From positions 62,001 through 126,000 of the forward strand of contig CANJUQ010000004.1 in assembly GCA_947478175.1 (NCBI GenBank): a stretch of DNA of 64,000 nt, written 5' to 3'. Positions 26,657 to 34,085 of this stretch are shown here, piece after piece. The position numbers were made by a program, and so were the translations under genes. How positions within the stretch are numbered: position 1 is the first letter of the stretch; each line of letters begins with the position of its first letter. The notes beneath the pieces are model-generated. The model made no database searches, was not told the DNA's origin, and saw only the letters and a list, made by a program, of their open reading frames with translations. The stretch comes from Thiotrichales bacterium. Lineage in GTDB: Bacteria; Pseudomonadota; Gammaproteobacteria; Francisellales; CACEW01.

Positions 26657-27481
26657 TCACTCGTTTTTTCTAAGCATCAAAAGCTTCGACACCAGGTCCA
26701 TTTTATTTCTGGCTTTTAACTTATCTCGCAAAGAGGCCGTGTACTCTTCAGCGGTTCGGACAGAGATATTTAATTTCTTGGCAATCTCTTTCGACGTCAG
26801 ACCTAATAAAATCAAAGGCACATAGTCCAACTCTCTTTTAGTGAACACATCCATCTTATTTATTTGATCAATTTTGATTTGGTCTAAAAAATCCATCTTG
26901 TCTTCTAAAGATAAAGAATTCAGAAGGTCTAATTCATACAGGCTAGGGTCTGGTTGATTCATAGAAACTTTCAAATCATAAGCCGAATATAAGTCAGGTG
27001 AGGCTTTCATCTTGTTATTAAAATAAGCAATAAAAGCTTCAAGCAAATCTAAGTGATTCACATAGCGCTGATTAATAGAAGCTGTCTCAAGATGCGTTCC
27101 AAAATGGTAATAATCCACATGAGTTTCAGTAGGTTTTATTACTGTAAAAATATGCTTGAAGTCATGATCTGCCGCATCTTTGATCATCTGAGAAGCCTGG
27201 CCTTTTAAATCTAATACGTCCCACATTAAACAATTAGATAAATGGCAATGTTTTGGATTCACATGAACATCGGCGTTGTAATGCGCTTTATCTAGATAAT
27301 TTCTCATGAACTCTGGATTCGTTGCGATGGCGCCAAACTCTCCAGAATGACTCATTCGAAGATGAGCAAAAGACGTAATATCTAAGATCTCAAGCGGCTT
27401 ACAAACGCCAATAAAATCCTCATGAAATAGACACCCTGGGTGGTTTTCCAAAATTTTTGTGACCGGTGCAGTAGATAACAT
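26657..27481 (-). CDS. LuxR-type transcriptional regulator
   Basis: 274 residues. The C-terminal HTH of the LuxR/GerE class covers about 210-270: TKRELDYVPLILLGLTSKEI, then AKKLNISVRTAEEYTASLRDKL, then NKMDLVSKLL. The N-terminal 200 residues form an unassigned sensor-like domain rich in His and aromatic residues (HVNPKHCHLSNC, THVDYYHFGTHLE). Sensor-LuxR proteins of this layout are frequent in Legionella and relatives. There is no receiver aspartate, so it is not a classic response regulator. SD GGGA lies 8 bases before the ATG. It sits 80 bp upstream of the giant gene on the same strand and is flanked by palindromes, suggesting autoregulation and control of the giant/SecA-like pair. Confidence 0.82.
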   Translation of the reverse strand: MLSTAPVTKILENHPGCLFHEDFIGVCKPLEILDITSFAHLRMSHSGEFGAIATNPEFMRNYLDKAHYNADVHVNPKHCHLSNCLMWDVLDLKGQASQMIKDAADHDFKHIFTVIKPTETHVDYYHFGTHLETASINQRYVNHLDLLEAFIAYFNNKMKASPDLYSAYDLKVSMNQPDPSLYELDLLNSLSLEDKMDFLDQIKIDQINKMDVFTKRELDYVPLILLGLTSKEIAKKLNISVRTAEEYTASLRDKLKARNKMDLVSKLLMLRKNE

Positions 27482-27500
27482 GGCTTATTTCCCAGTAAAA

Positions 27501-27520
27501 ACCCCGCAATTCTACGGGTA
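27501..27520. promoter_or_regulatory. 20-bp inverted repeat upstream of luxR
   Basis: ACCCCGCAATTCTACGGGTA, 20-39 bp before the luxR ATG. It matches the site at 26637-26656 at most positions, including the CGGGTA half. Candidate autoregulatory site. Confidence 0.5.
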
Positions 27521-27535
27521 TTTTCTACCAGACTC

Positions 27536-27563
27536 AATGTAAAAATACGTGTATTTTTACATT
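27536..27563. promoter_or_regulatory. Perfect 13-bp-arm palindrome in the luxR promoter region
   Basis: AATGTAAAAATAC-GT-GTATTTTTACATT, 55-82 bp before the luxR start. Long perfect symmetry with a 2-bp centre suits a dimeric regulator. A stem-loop role is less likely because of the very short loop and AT-rich stem. Confidence 0.6.
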
Positions 27564-27628
27564 AAAAATACTATGTATTTAATCCATGCTAAGCCATTTT
27601 AACCGATGAAATCATCGGGCCAACACCA

Positions 27629-29032
27629 TTAATCTAAAAGCAAATTCACAATCAGACGGGTCATGAGATCTTTCTGAGAAGGTGCGCTTTCTGCGATCAG
27701 CAAAGCCAACGTCGCTTGCTCCATTTCTCCTAAAGCTTCATCTGAAATATTAAGCGGCGGGAACCAATACAAAGTCTTCCCCAAAGGTCTTAATAAAATT
27801 CCAGATTGAATCGCTCGATTAAAAAAATCAGGACCCAACGTTTGATTATTTTTTAGATTTAAATCAGCTGCAATAATTCCACCAATTCCACGAATATTGT
27901 TAAAGCAACCTGTTTGATCTGAGATATTTTTAAAACTTTCACGCATTTTGATTTGAAGATTTTGAGCCCTAAGACAAATATTTTCTTCTTGAATAATTTT
28001 TAAATTTTCTAAAGCCACACTGACTGCCAAAGCATTTCCAGAATAAGTATGTGAATGCAAAAAAGACTTTTCTGCACTCTCTGCGTTATGACTTGAATCA
28101 TGATCATAAAAAATCTCATAAATCTGATTCGTCATGATCACGGCACTCATGGGCAAAAAACCTGCTGTCAGACTTTTAGAAAGACATACAAAATCAGGCT
28201 GAATATTGGCATATTCACAAGCCAATAATTTCCCCGTTCGACCTAAGCCCGTCATGATTTCATCTGCAATAAGATGAATCCCATGAGTTTTTGCAAATTG
28301 ATTTAATCTTGTAAAAAAATCAGCGGATATTATTTTCATTCCTGCTGAACCTTGAACAATCGGCTCAAAAATAATGGCCGTGGTTTGATCTTTTAATTTT
28401 TCTAATGCTGGAATTATTGTTTCCCAGTAGCTTTCACAATTAGACCAGACTGGATCTTGCGGGTCTAAGACATAGGGTAAATTTTGAATCATATGAGTAT
28501 GAAACAAAAAATCTTGATAAGGTTTTTTAAATCTTCCTAAATCACTGACACTCAAAGCACCCACAGTCTCACCGTGATAGCCATTAGATAAAGCAATCAC
28601 GCCTGTTTTTTTAGGTTCACCCATAATTTTTCGGCTATGCAAACTGAGTTTTAAAGCAATTTCTACAGCACAAGAACCATCACTGGCATAAAAAACTTTA
28701 TTTAAATCTGGATACCTGTCTGGACATAAAGACCCCAATCTTTGAGACAGCTCTATTAAATTTTCATGCGTTGTATTCGCCATGATCACATGTTCAAATT
28801 TTTCCAGCTGATCTTTCAAAGCCTGTTTTAATCTCGGATGCTGATGACCTAAAGATTTGCACCACCAAGAAGCAATGCCATCAATAATTTTTTGTCCAGA
28901 TTTTAAATATAAATAAGGCCCTTCTGCCCGAATTATTTCTAATAAAAACTGAGATTCATAATCTTTCATTTGAGAACAGGGATAAAAAATATTTTTCAAA
29001 ATTTCTGATTTTTTTGATGGTATATAAGACAT
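27629..29032 (-). CDS. bioA: Adenosylmethionine-8-amino-7-oxononanoate aminotransferase BioA
   Basis: Converts KAPA to DAPA with SAM as amino donor (PLP enzyme, class III aminotransferase). 467 residues. Visible signatures are DGIASWWCKSLGHQHPRLKQ, the FYASDGSCAVEIALKLSL cofactor region, IIFEPIVQGSAGM, LIADEIMTGLGRTG and the PLP lysine in CLSKSLTAGFLPMS. I chose ATG 29032 (MSYIPSKKSEI), which has AAGG 7 bases upstream. The frame extends 5' to 29176 but that part reads as junk and overlaps bioB. Divergent from bioBFHCD across a 99-bp promoter region. Confidence 0.96.
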   Translation of the reverse strand: MSYIPSKKSEILKNIFYPCSQMKDYESQFLLEIIRAEGPYLYLKSGQKIIDGIASWWCKSLGHQHPRLKQALKDQLEKFEHVIMANTTHENLIELSQRLGSLCPDRYPDLNKVFYASDGSCAVEIALKLSLHSRKIMGEPKKTGVIALSNGYHGETVGALSVSDLGRFKKPYQDFLFHTHMIQNLPYVLDPQDPVWSNCESYWETIIPALEKLKDQTTAIIFEPIVQGSAGMKIISADFFTRLNQFAKTHGIHLIADEIMTGLGRTGKLLACEYANIQPDFVCLSKSLTAGFLPMSAVIMTNQIYEIFYDHDSSHNAESAEKSFLHSHTYSGNALAVSVALENLKIIQEENICLRAQNLQIKMRESFKNISDQTGCFNNIRGIGGIIAADLNLKNNQTLGPDFFNRAIQSGILLRPLGKTLYWFPPLNISDEALGEMEQATLALLIAESAPSQKDLMTRLIVNLLLD

Positions 29033-29056
29033 GTAAACCTTAAAGATAAAAATTAG

Positions 29057-29085
29057 TTGACTGCAATTTAAGGCTAACATAGCAT
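29057..29085 (+). promoter_or_regulatory. Putative sigma-70 promoter for bioBFHCD
   Basis: TTGACT (29057-29062), 17-bp spacer, TAGCAT (29080-29085), 46 bp before the bioB ATG. Good -35 and a moderate -10 element. Confidence 0.5.
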
Positions 29086-29131
29086 CCGCGTTCTTTTCAA
29101 ATCTGCTAAAAAATAAAAAATAATTTAAAAA

Positions 29132-30154
29132 ATGACACAAGAAAACATTCAAGAAATCTCGCAAGAAATAACTCAAAAAATAACCACTCTTTTTGATCAG
29201 CCCTTATTAAATTTAATTCATCAGGCGCAAACCATTCATCAAGAAAATTTTGATCCTCGTGATATGGAACTCTGTACTTTATTGAATATAAAAACAGGTG
29301 CCTGCCCTGAAGACTGTTCTTATTGCTCTCAAAGCGGACATTTCAAAACGGGATTAAAAAAAGAAAAACTCATGGACTTAAATCAAGTTTTAGAATTAGC
29401 ACAGAAAGCTAAAAATTCTGGGGCTCAAAGATTTTGTATGGGGGCCGCTTGGCGAAATCCTTCTGACAAAGATTTGCCAAAAGTCATAGAAATGATTCAG
29501 GGTGTGAAAAATTTAGGCTTAGAAACCTGTGTGACTTTAGGCATGCTGACGGAATCTCAAGCCCATGAATTAAAAAATGCTGGCTTAGATTTTTATAATC
29601 ATAACCTAGATACTTCCCCTGAGTTTTATTCAAAAATAATTACTACCAGAACTTATCAGGATCGCTTAGATACTCTCTCTCATATTCAAAAAGCAGGGAT
29701 TAATACTTGCTGTGGCGGAATCTTAGGCATGGGAGAAACACGCGAAGACAGAATTAATTTTCTAAAAGCCCTCTATGAATTACCTAGCCCACCGACCAGC
29801 ATTCCCATTAATAAATTAATTCCTATTCCAGGCACCCCTTTAGGAAAAATCAATCCAGACCCCATCGATAATTTCGAACTCGTTCGCTTAATTGCAGCCA
29901 CCAGAATCCTATTTCCCAAATCGATGATCCGACTTTCTGCCGGTCGTGAGTCCCTGTCTGATGAATGTCAGGCCTTATGTTTTATGGCAGGGGCGAATTC
30001 TATTTTTTATGGTGAGGCCCTATTAACCACTAAAAATCCCAGTGAATCCAAAGATCAAATTTTGCTTAGCAAATTAGGTCTGAAATCACCTCTGAAATCA
30101 CCTCTGAAATCACCAGAAATCCCATGCTCAGAAAGTTCATGCTCAGCCCATTAG
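29132..30154 (+). CDS. bioB: Biotin synthase BioB
   Basis: Radical-SAM enzyme that inserts sulfur into dethiobiotin. 340 residues. The radical-SAM cluster motif is CPEDCSYC (CX3CX2C) in [15 protein letters not shown]. Other BioB signatures are [49 protein letters not shown] and [12 protein letters not shown]. The C-terminus carries a tandem LKSP repeat not expected in the family, and it overlaps bioF. First gene of the bioBFHCD operon. Confidence 0.97.
   Translation: MTQENIQEISQEITQKITTLFDQPLLNLIHQAQTIHQENFDPRDMELCTLLNIKTGACPEDCSYCSQSGHFKTGLKKEKLMDLNQVLELAQKAKNSGAQRFCMGAAWRNPSDKDLPKVIEMIQGVKNLGLETCVTLGMLTESQAHELKNAGLDFYNHNLDTSPEFYSKIITTRTYQDRLDTLSHIQKAGINTCCGGILGMGETREDRINFLKALYELPSPPTSIPINKLIPIPGTPLGKINPDPIDNFELVRLIAATRILFPKSMIRLSAGRESLSDECQALCFMAGANSIFYGEALLTTKNPSESKDQILLSKLGLKSPLKSPLKSPEIPCSESSCSAH
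30079..30114 (+). repeat. Three tandem 12-bp repeats at the bioB 3' end
   Basis: Three perfect copies of TCTGAAATCACC, giving [12 protein letters not shown] in BioB. In-frame slippage expansion in a dispensable tail. Confidence 0.9.
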
Positions 30155-31281
30155 AATATTTAGGTTCTCTAGAAAAAAATAATTTAAAAAGATCAAGAAA
30201 AATTATTCCTGAATCTTGTATTAATTTTTCTAGCAATGACTATTTAAATTTATCGCAAGATTCTCGAGTTAAAAAAAGTTTAAACCAGGCCATTGATCTT
30301 TATGGCTTTGGCAGTACGGGCTCGCCGTTTATGTCTGGCTATACCCAGGCTCAAGAAAAATTAGAAAAGTCCTTCGCTGAATTTTTACAAAGAGATAAAG
30401 CCATTTTTTTTAATTCTGGCTATCACGCGAATTTAGGCGTGATTCCAGCACTGGTTAATCGGCACAGCCATGTTCTGGCAGATAAATTAATTCATGCGTC
30501 TTTATTAGATGGCTTAGTTTTATCAAGGGCTCAAATTTCCCGATATCCCCATCAGAATTTTTATGATTTTTTAAATAAAAATAATTTAAAAAAAAAATTT
30601 AACTGGCTGGTCACTGAAAGTATTTTCAGCATGGAAGGTGATTTAACAGACTTATCCAAAATCTCTCCTCTCGCTCAAGCCGCTCAAACTTCTTTATATA
30701 TCGATGACGCGCATGGCATTGGCATCTTGGGAAAAACAGGAGCGGGCGTTGCCGAACATTTTTCGCTTTCTCAAAAAGAGCTCGCTTGCTTAAATAGCCC
30801 CCTAGGTAAAGCTTTTGGTGGCATGGGCGCAATCATCTCTGGTTCAGAAGATTTAATAGAATTTATTTTGCAAACCGCTCGGACTTATAAATATTCTACG
30901 GCCCTCCCTCCCGCACTGGCAGAGGGTCTTCTTACTGTTTTGAAAATTATTCAACAAGAATCTTGGCGACGTGAAAAACTTCAAGACTTAATTTTTTATT
31001 TTCTAGAAAAATCAAAATCTCTGGGCCTTAAAATTATTTCTGAAGACCCAACGCCCATTAAATCTATTTTGATTGGTAACAACTTAGAGGCTTTAGAAAT
31101 ACAAGATCAGCTGTTAAATCAGAATATTTTTGTCAGCGCTATCAGACCACCGACTGTCCCTATTCATACCGCCAGACTTCGAATTTCACTCTCTTGTGTT
31201 CATGAGAAATCTCAGATTGATCAACTATTAAATCTCATTGCGTTCCAGCTAGATCAACTAGATCCGGATCAAACTTCATGA
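30124..31281 (+). CDS. bioF: 8-amino-7-oxononanoate synthase BioF
   Basis: PLP enzyme condensing pimeloyl-ACP with L-alanine to KAPA. 385 residues, alpha-oxoamine synthase family. Motifs are [67 protein letters not shown], the PLP lysine in [10 protein letters not shown] and [11 protein letters not shown]. The start is ATG 30124 or, equally plausible, ATG 30139 (MLSPLEYLG); either overlaps the end of bioB, and neither has a strong SD, suggesting coupling. The stop overlaps the bioH start (ATGA). Confidence 0.95.
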   Translation: MLRKFMLSPLEYLGSLEKNNLKRSRKIIPESCINFSSNDYLNLSQDSRVKKSLNQAIDLYGFGSTGSPFMSGYTQAQEKLEKSFAEFLQRDKAIFFNSGYHANLGVIPALVNRHSHVLADKLIHASLLDGLVLSRAQISRYPHQNFYDFLNKNNLKKKFNWLVTESIFSMEGDLTDLSKISPLAQAAQTSLYIDDAHGIGILGKTGAGVAEHFSLSQKELACLNSPLGKAFGGMGAIISGSEDLIEFILQTARTYKYSTALPPALAEGLLTVLKIIQQESWRREKLQDLIFYFLEKSKSLGLKIISEDPTPIKSILIGNNLEALEIQDQLLNQNIFVSAIRPPTVPIHTARLRISLSCVHEKSQIDQLLNLIAFQLDQLDPDQTS

Positions 31282-31958
31282 ATTTTATCTATCTGCCTGG
31301 GTTTTTATTTAAACCAACGGTTTGGGATTATCTATTTTCTCTCTGTCCTGGCGGACACACAGGTCCGCCCCTACACAAATTATCGCTCCCGCCGAATCCA
31401 AGTCTTATCCCAGATAACACTGTGTTAATTAGCTGGTCCTTAGGGGGACTCTATGCCATTCAATTAGCCCATCAATATCCAGAGAAAATTAAAAAATTAA
31501 TTTTAATTTCCAGCACACCCTGCTTTATAGAAAAAAATAATTGGGCTGGCATTAGCCTTACAGAACAAGAAAAATTTAGAGCTTTGTTAAAACTTAATCC
31601 TCAAAAAATCTCCCAAAGATTTTTAAGCCTAGTCAGCTATCCAGAACCTCTCCAAGAATCGCTCAGACCCTATTTAGATTTATCTTTAAATTTATCTTCG
31701 AAAATATCTTCACAGCAAGAAGCTTTGGATTTTTTATTTAAAACAGATTTTCGAGAAATTTATAAAAAATTAGACCTGCCTATTTTTAATCTCTTTGGCG
31801 AGCAAGACGCCATTATTAAATCCAATCACACCGATCAATTATTAAAATTAAACCCAAGGGCTTCGATTCATGTTATTCCAAACGCCAGCCACCTCCCTTT
31901 TATCTCCCACCCACAAGAATCTTTTCAATGGCTTCGAGACGGACTTAGTACAAGCTAA
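31278..31958 (+). CDS. bioH: Pimeloyl-ACP methyl ester carboxylesterase BioH
   Basis: Alpha/beta hydrolase, 226 residues, that frees pimeloyl-ACP from its methyl ester, ending the BioC-BioH route. The nucleophile serine is in SWSLGGLYAIQLA, the acid in FGEQDAII and the histidine in NASHLPFISHP. The N-terminus is slightly shorter than E. coli BioH. It overlaps bioF by four bases. Between the first strand and the nucleophile elbow the protein carries CPGGHTGPPLHK, encoded by an inserted family B palindromic element (31350-31374). The triad is intact, so it is probably functional. The last 89 bases overlap bioC. Confidence 0.92.
   Translation: MNFIYLPGFLFKPTVWDYLFSLCPGGHTGPPLHKLSLPPNPSLIPDNTVLISWSLGGLYAIQLAHQYPEKIKKLILISSTPCFIEKNNWAGISLTEQEKFRALLKLNPQKISQRFLSLVSYPEPLQESLRPYLDLSLNLSSKISSQQEALDFLFKTDFREIYKKLDLPIFNLFGEQDAIIKSNHTDQLLKLNPRASIHVIPNASHLPFISHPQESFQWLRDGLSTS
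31350..31374 (+). repeat. Family B palindromic element inside bioH
   Basis: A 25-bp GGCGGAC-...-GTCCGCCCCTAC element, read in frame as GGHTGPPLH. It shares the CGCCCCTAC end with the other copies, while the stem matches the GGCGGAC subtype at 40277-40353. Confidence 0.8.
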
Positions 31959-32730
31959 TCTCAGCAAAAAAATTACAAAATCTTTTGATCAGGCCGCTCC
32001 TACTTATAATCAATCTGCTTTTATCCAATCTTCTATTGCTGATCATTTATTAAAATTTTTGCCCCCGCTTACTCATGCTAAAACTATCGCTGACTTTGGC
32101 TGTGGCACTGGGTTTAACACTCAAAAATTATTTGAAAAAACTAAGCCCGATAAACTTTTTGCCATTGATTTTTCTGAGCAATCTTTACAAGAAGCCCAGA
32201 AGATTATTTTTTCGAATCCATTATTAAACTCGCCAAAAAAATTAATTTTAATTCCCCAAGACTTTAATCAAATTATTTTTTCAGAAAATTATTTAGACCT
32301 GATTTTTTCTAATATGGCTTTCCAATGGTCTTTAGATTTTAAACTCACCCTGGATCTTATTTTTACTCAGCTTAAACCTCAGGGAGTTTTATTATTTTCC
32401 ATGCCTATTCAAGGTACTTTTGAAAATATTAAACTTTCTTATAAAAATAATTTTTATGACCTGCTCCAGATTCAAGATTTATTAAAAAAAACAGGCTTTA
32501 CACTTTTAAAAATTTCTCAAGATTCTTTTTCTTATGATTTTAAAACTGCTTACCAAGCACTGAAATCTATTAAAAATACAGGTGCGCAAACCAAATTAAA
32601 TTTAATTTCTCAAGAATTTAAAAAAGAACTTAAAAAAAATCTTTGTAAAAATTTAAATTATTTTTTTACAGACCAACCTGGATTTTTAAATTATCAAATT
32701 GGATTTTTCATGGCTTATAAAAATATTTAA
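31870..32730 (+). CDS. bioC: Malonyl-ACP O-methyltransferase BioC
   Basis: SAM methyltransferase, 286 residues, that methylates malonyl-ACP to prime pimelate synthesis. Family start-like sequence is KKITKSFDQAAPTYNQSAFIQ; SAM motif I is IADFGCGTGFNTQKL and the later motif is FSNMAFQWSLDF, with LKPQGVLLFSMPIQGTFENI after it. The only canonical start in frame upstream of the conserved part is ATG 31870 (AAGGG 9 bases upstream), which means an unusually deep 89-base overlap with bioH. This stretch is especially AT-rich. Operon position between bioH and bioD supports the call. Confidence 0.92.
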   Translation: MLFQTPATSLLSPTHKNLFNGFETDLVQANLSKKITKSFDQAAPTYNQSAFIQSSIADHLLKFLPPLTHAKTIADFGCGTGFNTQKLFEKTKPDKLFAIDFSEQSLQEAQKIIFSNPLLNSPKKLILIPQDFNQIIFSENYLDLIFSNMAFQWSLDFKLTLDLIFTQLKPQGVLLFSMPIQGTFENIKLSYKNNFYDLLQIQDLLKKTGFTLLKISQDSFSYDFKTAYQALKSIKNTGAQTKLNLISQEFKKELKKNLCKNLNYFFTDQPGFLNYQIGFFMAYKNI

Positions 32731-32750
32731 AAAAAATAAAAAATAAAAAT

Positions 32751-33473
32751 ATGAAAAAAATATTTATCACCGGGACAGATACAGGCGTTGGTAAAACGCA
32801 TGTCACAGAAAAACTCTTAAAAAAATATCAAGCCTTGGGTTATCGAGTTTTGGGTTTAAAACCCATTGCTTCTGGCTGCTTTAAAAATCATCACGGTGAA
32901 TTAAAAAACGATGATGCTTTAAAATTACAAGCGGCTTCTTCTATTCAGCTGCCTTATGCCATGATTAATCCTTGGGCCTTTGAACCCGCGATTGCGCCTC
33001 ATATTGCTGCTGAATTAATAGGCGCCCCGCTGACTAAGAAAACTATTTTATTGGAATTGAATAATCTTTTTAATTTTCTAGAAAATTCTATTCAACCCCC
33101 TTTAGATTTTGTTTTTATCGAAGGGGCTGGAGGCTGGCATTTGCCTTTGAATTATTCAGAGCTGATGTCTGAAGTAATTACTGAATTAAAGATCCCTGTT
33201 GTCTTGGTCATTGCAATGAAATTGGGTTGTTTAAATCATGGGCTTTTAACTTATCAGGCGATCCAAAATTCAGGCGCTGAATTCCTAGGCTGGATTCCTA
33301 ATCATTGGGGAGAAGAGATGCCTTATTTAAATCAAAACATAGAAACTCTGGAATCTCTTCTGGGGTCTTCTGGCAGTGTTGTACAAGTTGAAAGCAGCAC
33401 TCGGGACGAACATGAAGTTCGCCCCACCATCATTCTTGGAAATGGCAATCCAAAGCTCAAATTCCTTAAGTAA
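32751..33473 (+). CDS. bioD: Dethiobiotin synthetase BioD
   Basis: ATP-dependent carboxylation and ring closure of DAPA to dethiobiotin. 240 residues. P-loop is GTDTGVGKTHVT (K15), followed by LGLKPIASGC, PWAFEPAIAPHIAAE and FIEGAGGWHLPLN, all typical. The C-terminal 35 residues are atypical and include TRDEHEVRPTI, encoded by a decayed family B palindromic sequence (33403-33428). The core is intact. Last gene of bioBFHCD. Confidence 0.95.
   Translation: MKKIFITGTDTGVGKTHVTEKLLKKYQALGYRVLGLKPIASGCFKNHHGELKNDDALKLQAASSIQLPYAMINPWAFEPAIAPHIAAELIGAPLTKKTILLELNNLFNFLENSIQPPLDFVFIEGAGGWHLPLNYSELMSEVITELKIPVVLVIAMKLGCLNHGLLTYQAIQNSGAEFLGWIPNHWGEEMPYLNQNIETLESLLGSSGSVVQVESSTRDEHEVRPTIILGNGNPKLKFLK
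33403..33428 (+). repeat. Decayed family B palindromic element at the bioD 3' end
   Basis: GGGACGAACAT-GA-AGTTCGCCCCACC retains the GNACGAAC...GTTCGCCCC symmetry of family B. Translated in frame as RDEHEVRPT. Confidence 0.55.
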
Positions 33474-33479
33474 ATGCCA

Positions 33480-33557
33480 TTGAACATATACGTTCAGATC
33501 GTCAGCAGATCGGCAGAATTTGTGACCTCGCTTCTCCAGTTCTTTTAGCAGGACTCC
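33480..33557 (-). pseudogene. Group II intron reverse transcriptase fragment
   Basis: Minus-strand translation reads GVLLKELEKRGHKFCRSADD then LNVYVQ. This matches the LDKELEKRGH-F-RYADD-NIYV catalytic region of group II intron maturases/RTs, with YADD decayed to SADD and a stop just upstream. A tiny scrap between bioD and a toxin-antitoxin remnant. It marks a past retroelement insertion. Confidence 0.75.
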
Positions 33558-33650
33558 TATTAGTTATCGAGAAAAGGGATTTGCATCAAAAAGTTGCAAA
33601 AAGCTTCATTTTTCATCATAATGCTGTTTTTTTTATTAATGAGGTCAATC

Positions 33651-33869
33651 ATGTCACATGCCATTAGAGTTTCTGAGGAATTATTTGATAAAGCCCAGGT
33701 TAGAGCAGGAACGCTTCATCGTTCTGTTTCAGGGCAGATTGAATTTTGGTCAAAAATTGGTCGTATTGCGGAAGAAAATCCAGATCTAACATTTCAGAAT
33801 ATTCATCAGATTCTCATTGGGCTAGGAGAAAAAGATTCAGGCCAAGTTACTCCTTATCAATTTGGTTAG
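33651..33869 (+). CDS. ParD-like antitoxin of a degraded toxin-antitoxin pair
   Basis: 72 residues, MSHAIRVSEELFDKAQVRAG then TLHRSVSGQIEFWSKIGRIA. The same pattern (RI-D-LY-DAR--A---RSI-GQIEFWAKIGK-A--NPDL) is seen in the antitoxin at 40700-40936, so these are paralogous ParD-like ribbon-helix-helix antitoxins. I chose ATG 33651 with GAGG 7 bases upstream, not the longer frame from 33594. The toxin gene begins 3 bases after the stop but is truncated. It probably still binds DNA; whether it has a partner is doubtful. Confidence 0.75.
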   Translation: MSHAIRVSEELFDKAQVRAGTLHRSVSGQIEFWSKIGRIAEENPDLTFQNIHQILIGLGEKDSGQVTPYQFG

Positions 33870-33872
33870 TTC

Positions 33873-34085
33873 ATGCAAATTTTACAGACACGCCAATTTG
33901 AAAAGTTAGTGAAAAAGCTTCCCCGTGGTCAGAAAGAGAGTTTGGATGAAGTCATCAAAGAAGGTAACTACTCAGGTACCCCTACTGGATTAATACTTTC
34001 CCCGTCATTTCTTCAGGAATCGGCAGCCCCAAAAGACTTAACATCGTCGGTGCAATGTCAGACAAAACCCCATGATCCTGAATAA
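33873..34085 (+). pseudogene. Truncated RelE/ParE-type toxin
   Basis: The first 31 residues (MQILQTRQFEKLVKKLPRGQ, then KESLDEVIKE) have the N-terminal helical pattern of RelE/ParE toxins. The frame then runs antisense into the 3' end of gpmI, where the sequence no longer resembles a toxin and the catalytic C-terminal sheet is missing. It is paired with the ParD-like gene 3 bases upstream. Certainly truncated; most likely inactive. Confidence 0.7.

Noticed and set aside
29031-29064. BirA operator-like sequence (ATGTAAACC ... GTTGACTGC) between bioA and bioB
   Set aside because: Only the first half matches the known TTGTAAACC arm, and it is also the bioA start codon and RBS. The second arm matches poorly at the right spacing.
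29033-29176. N-terminal extension of the bioA frame
   Set aside because: The extension has no BioA-like sequence, overlaps the divergent bioB start, and ATG 29032 has its own SD.
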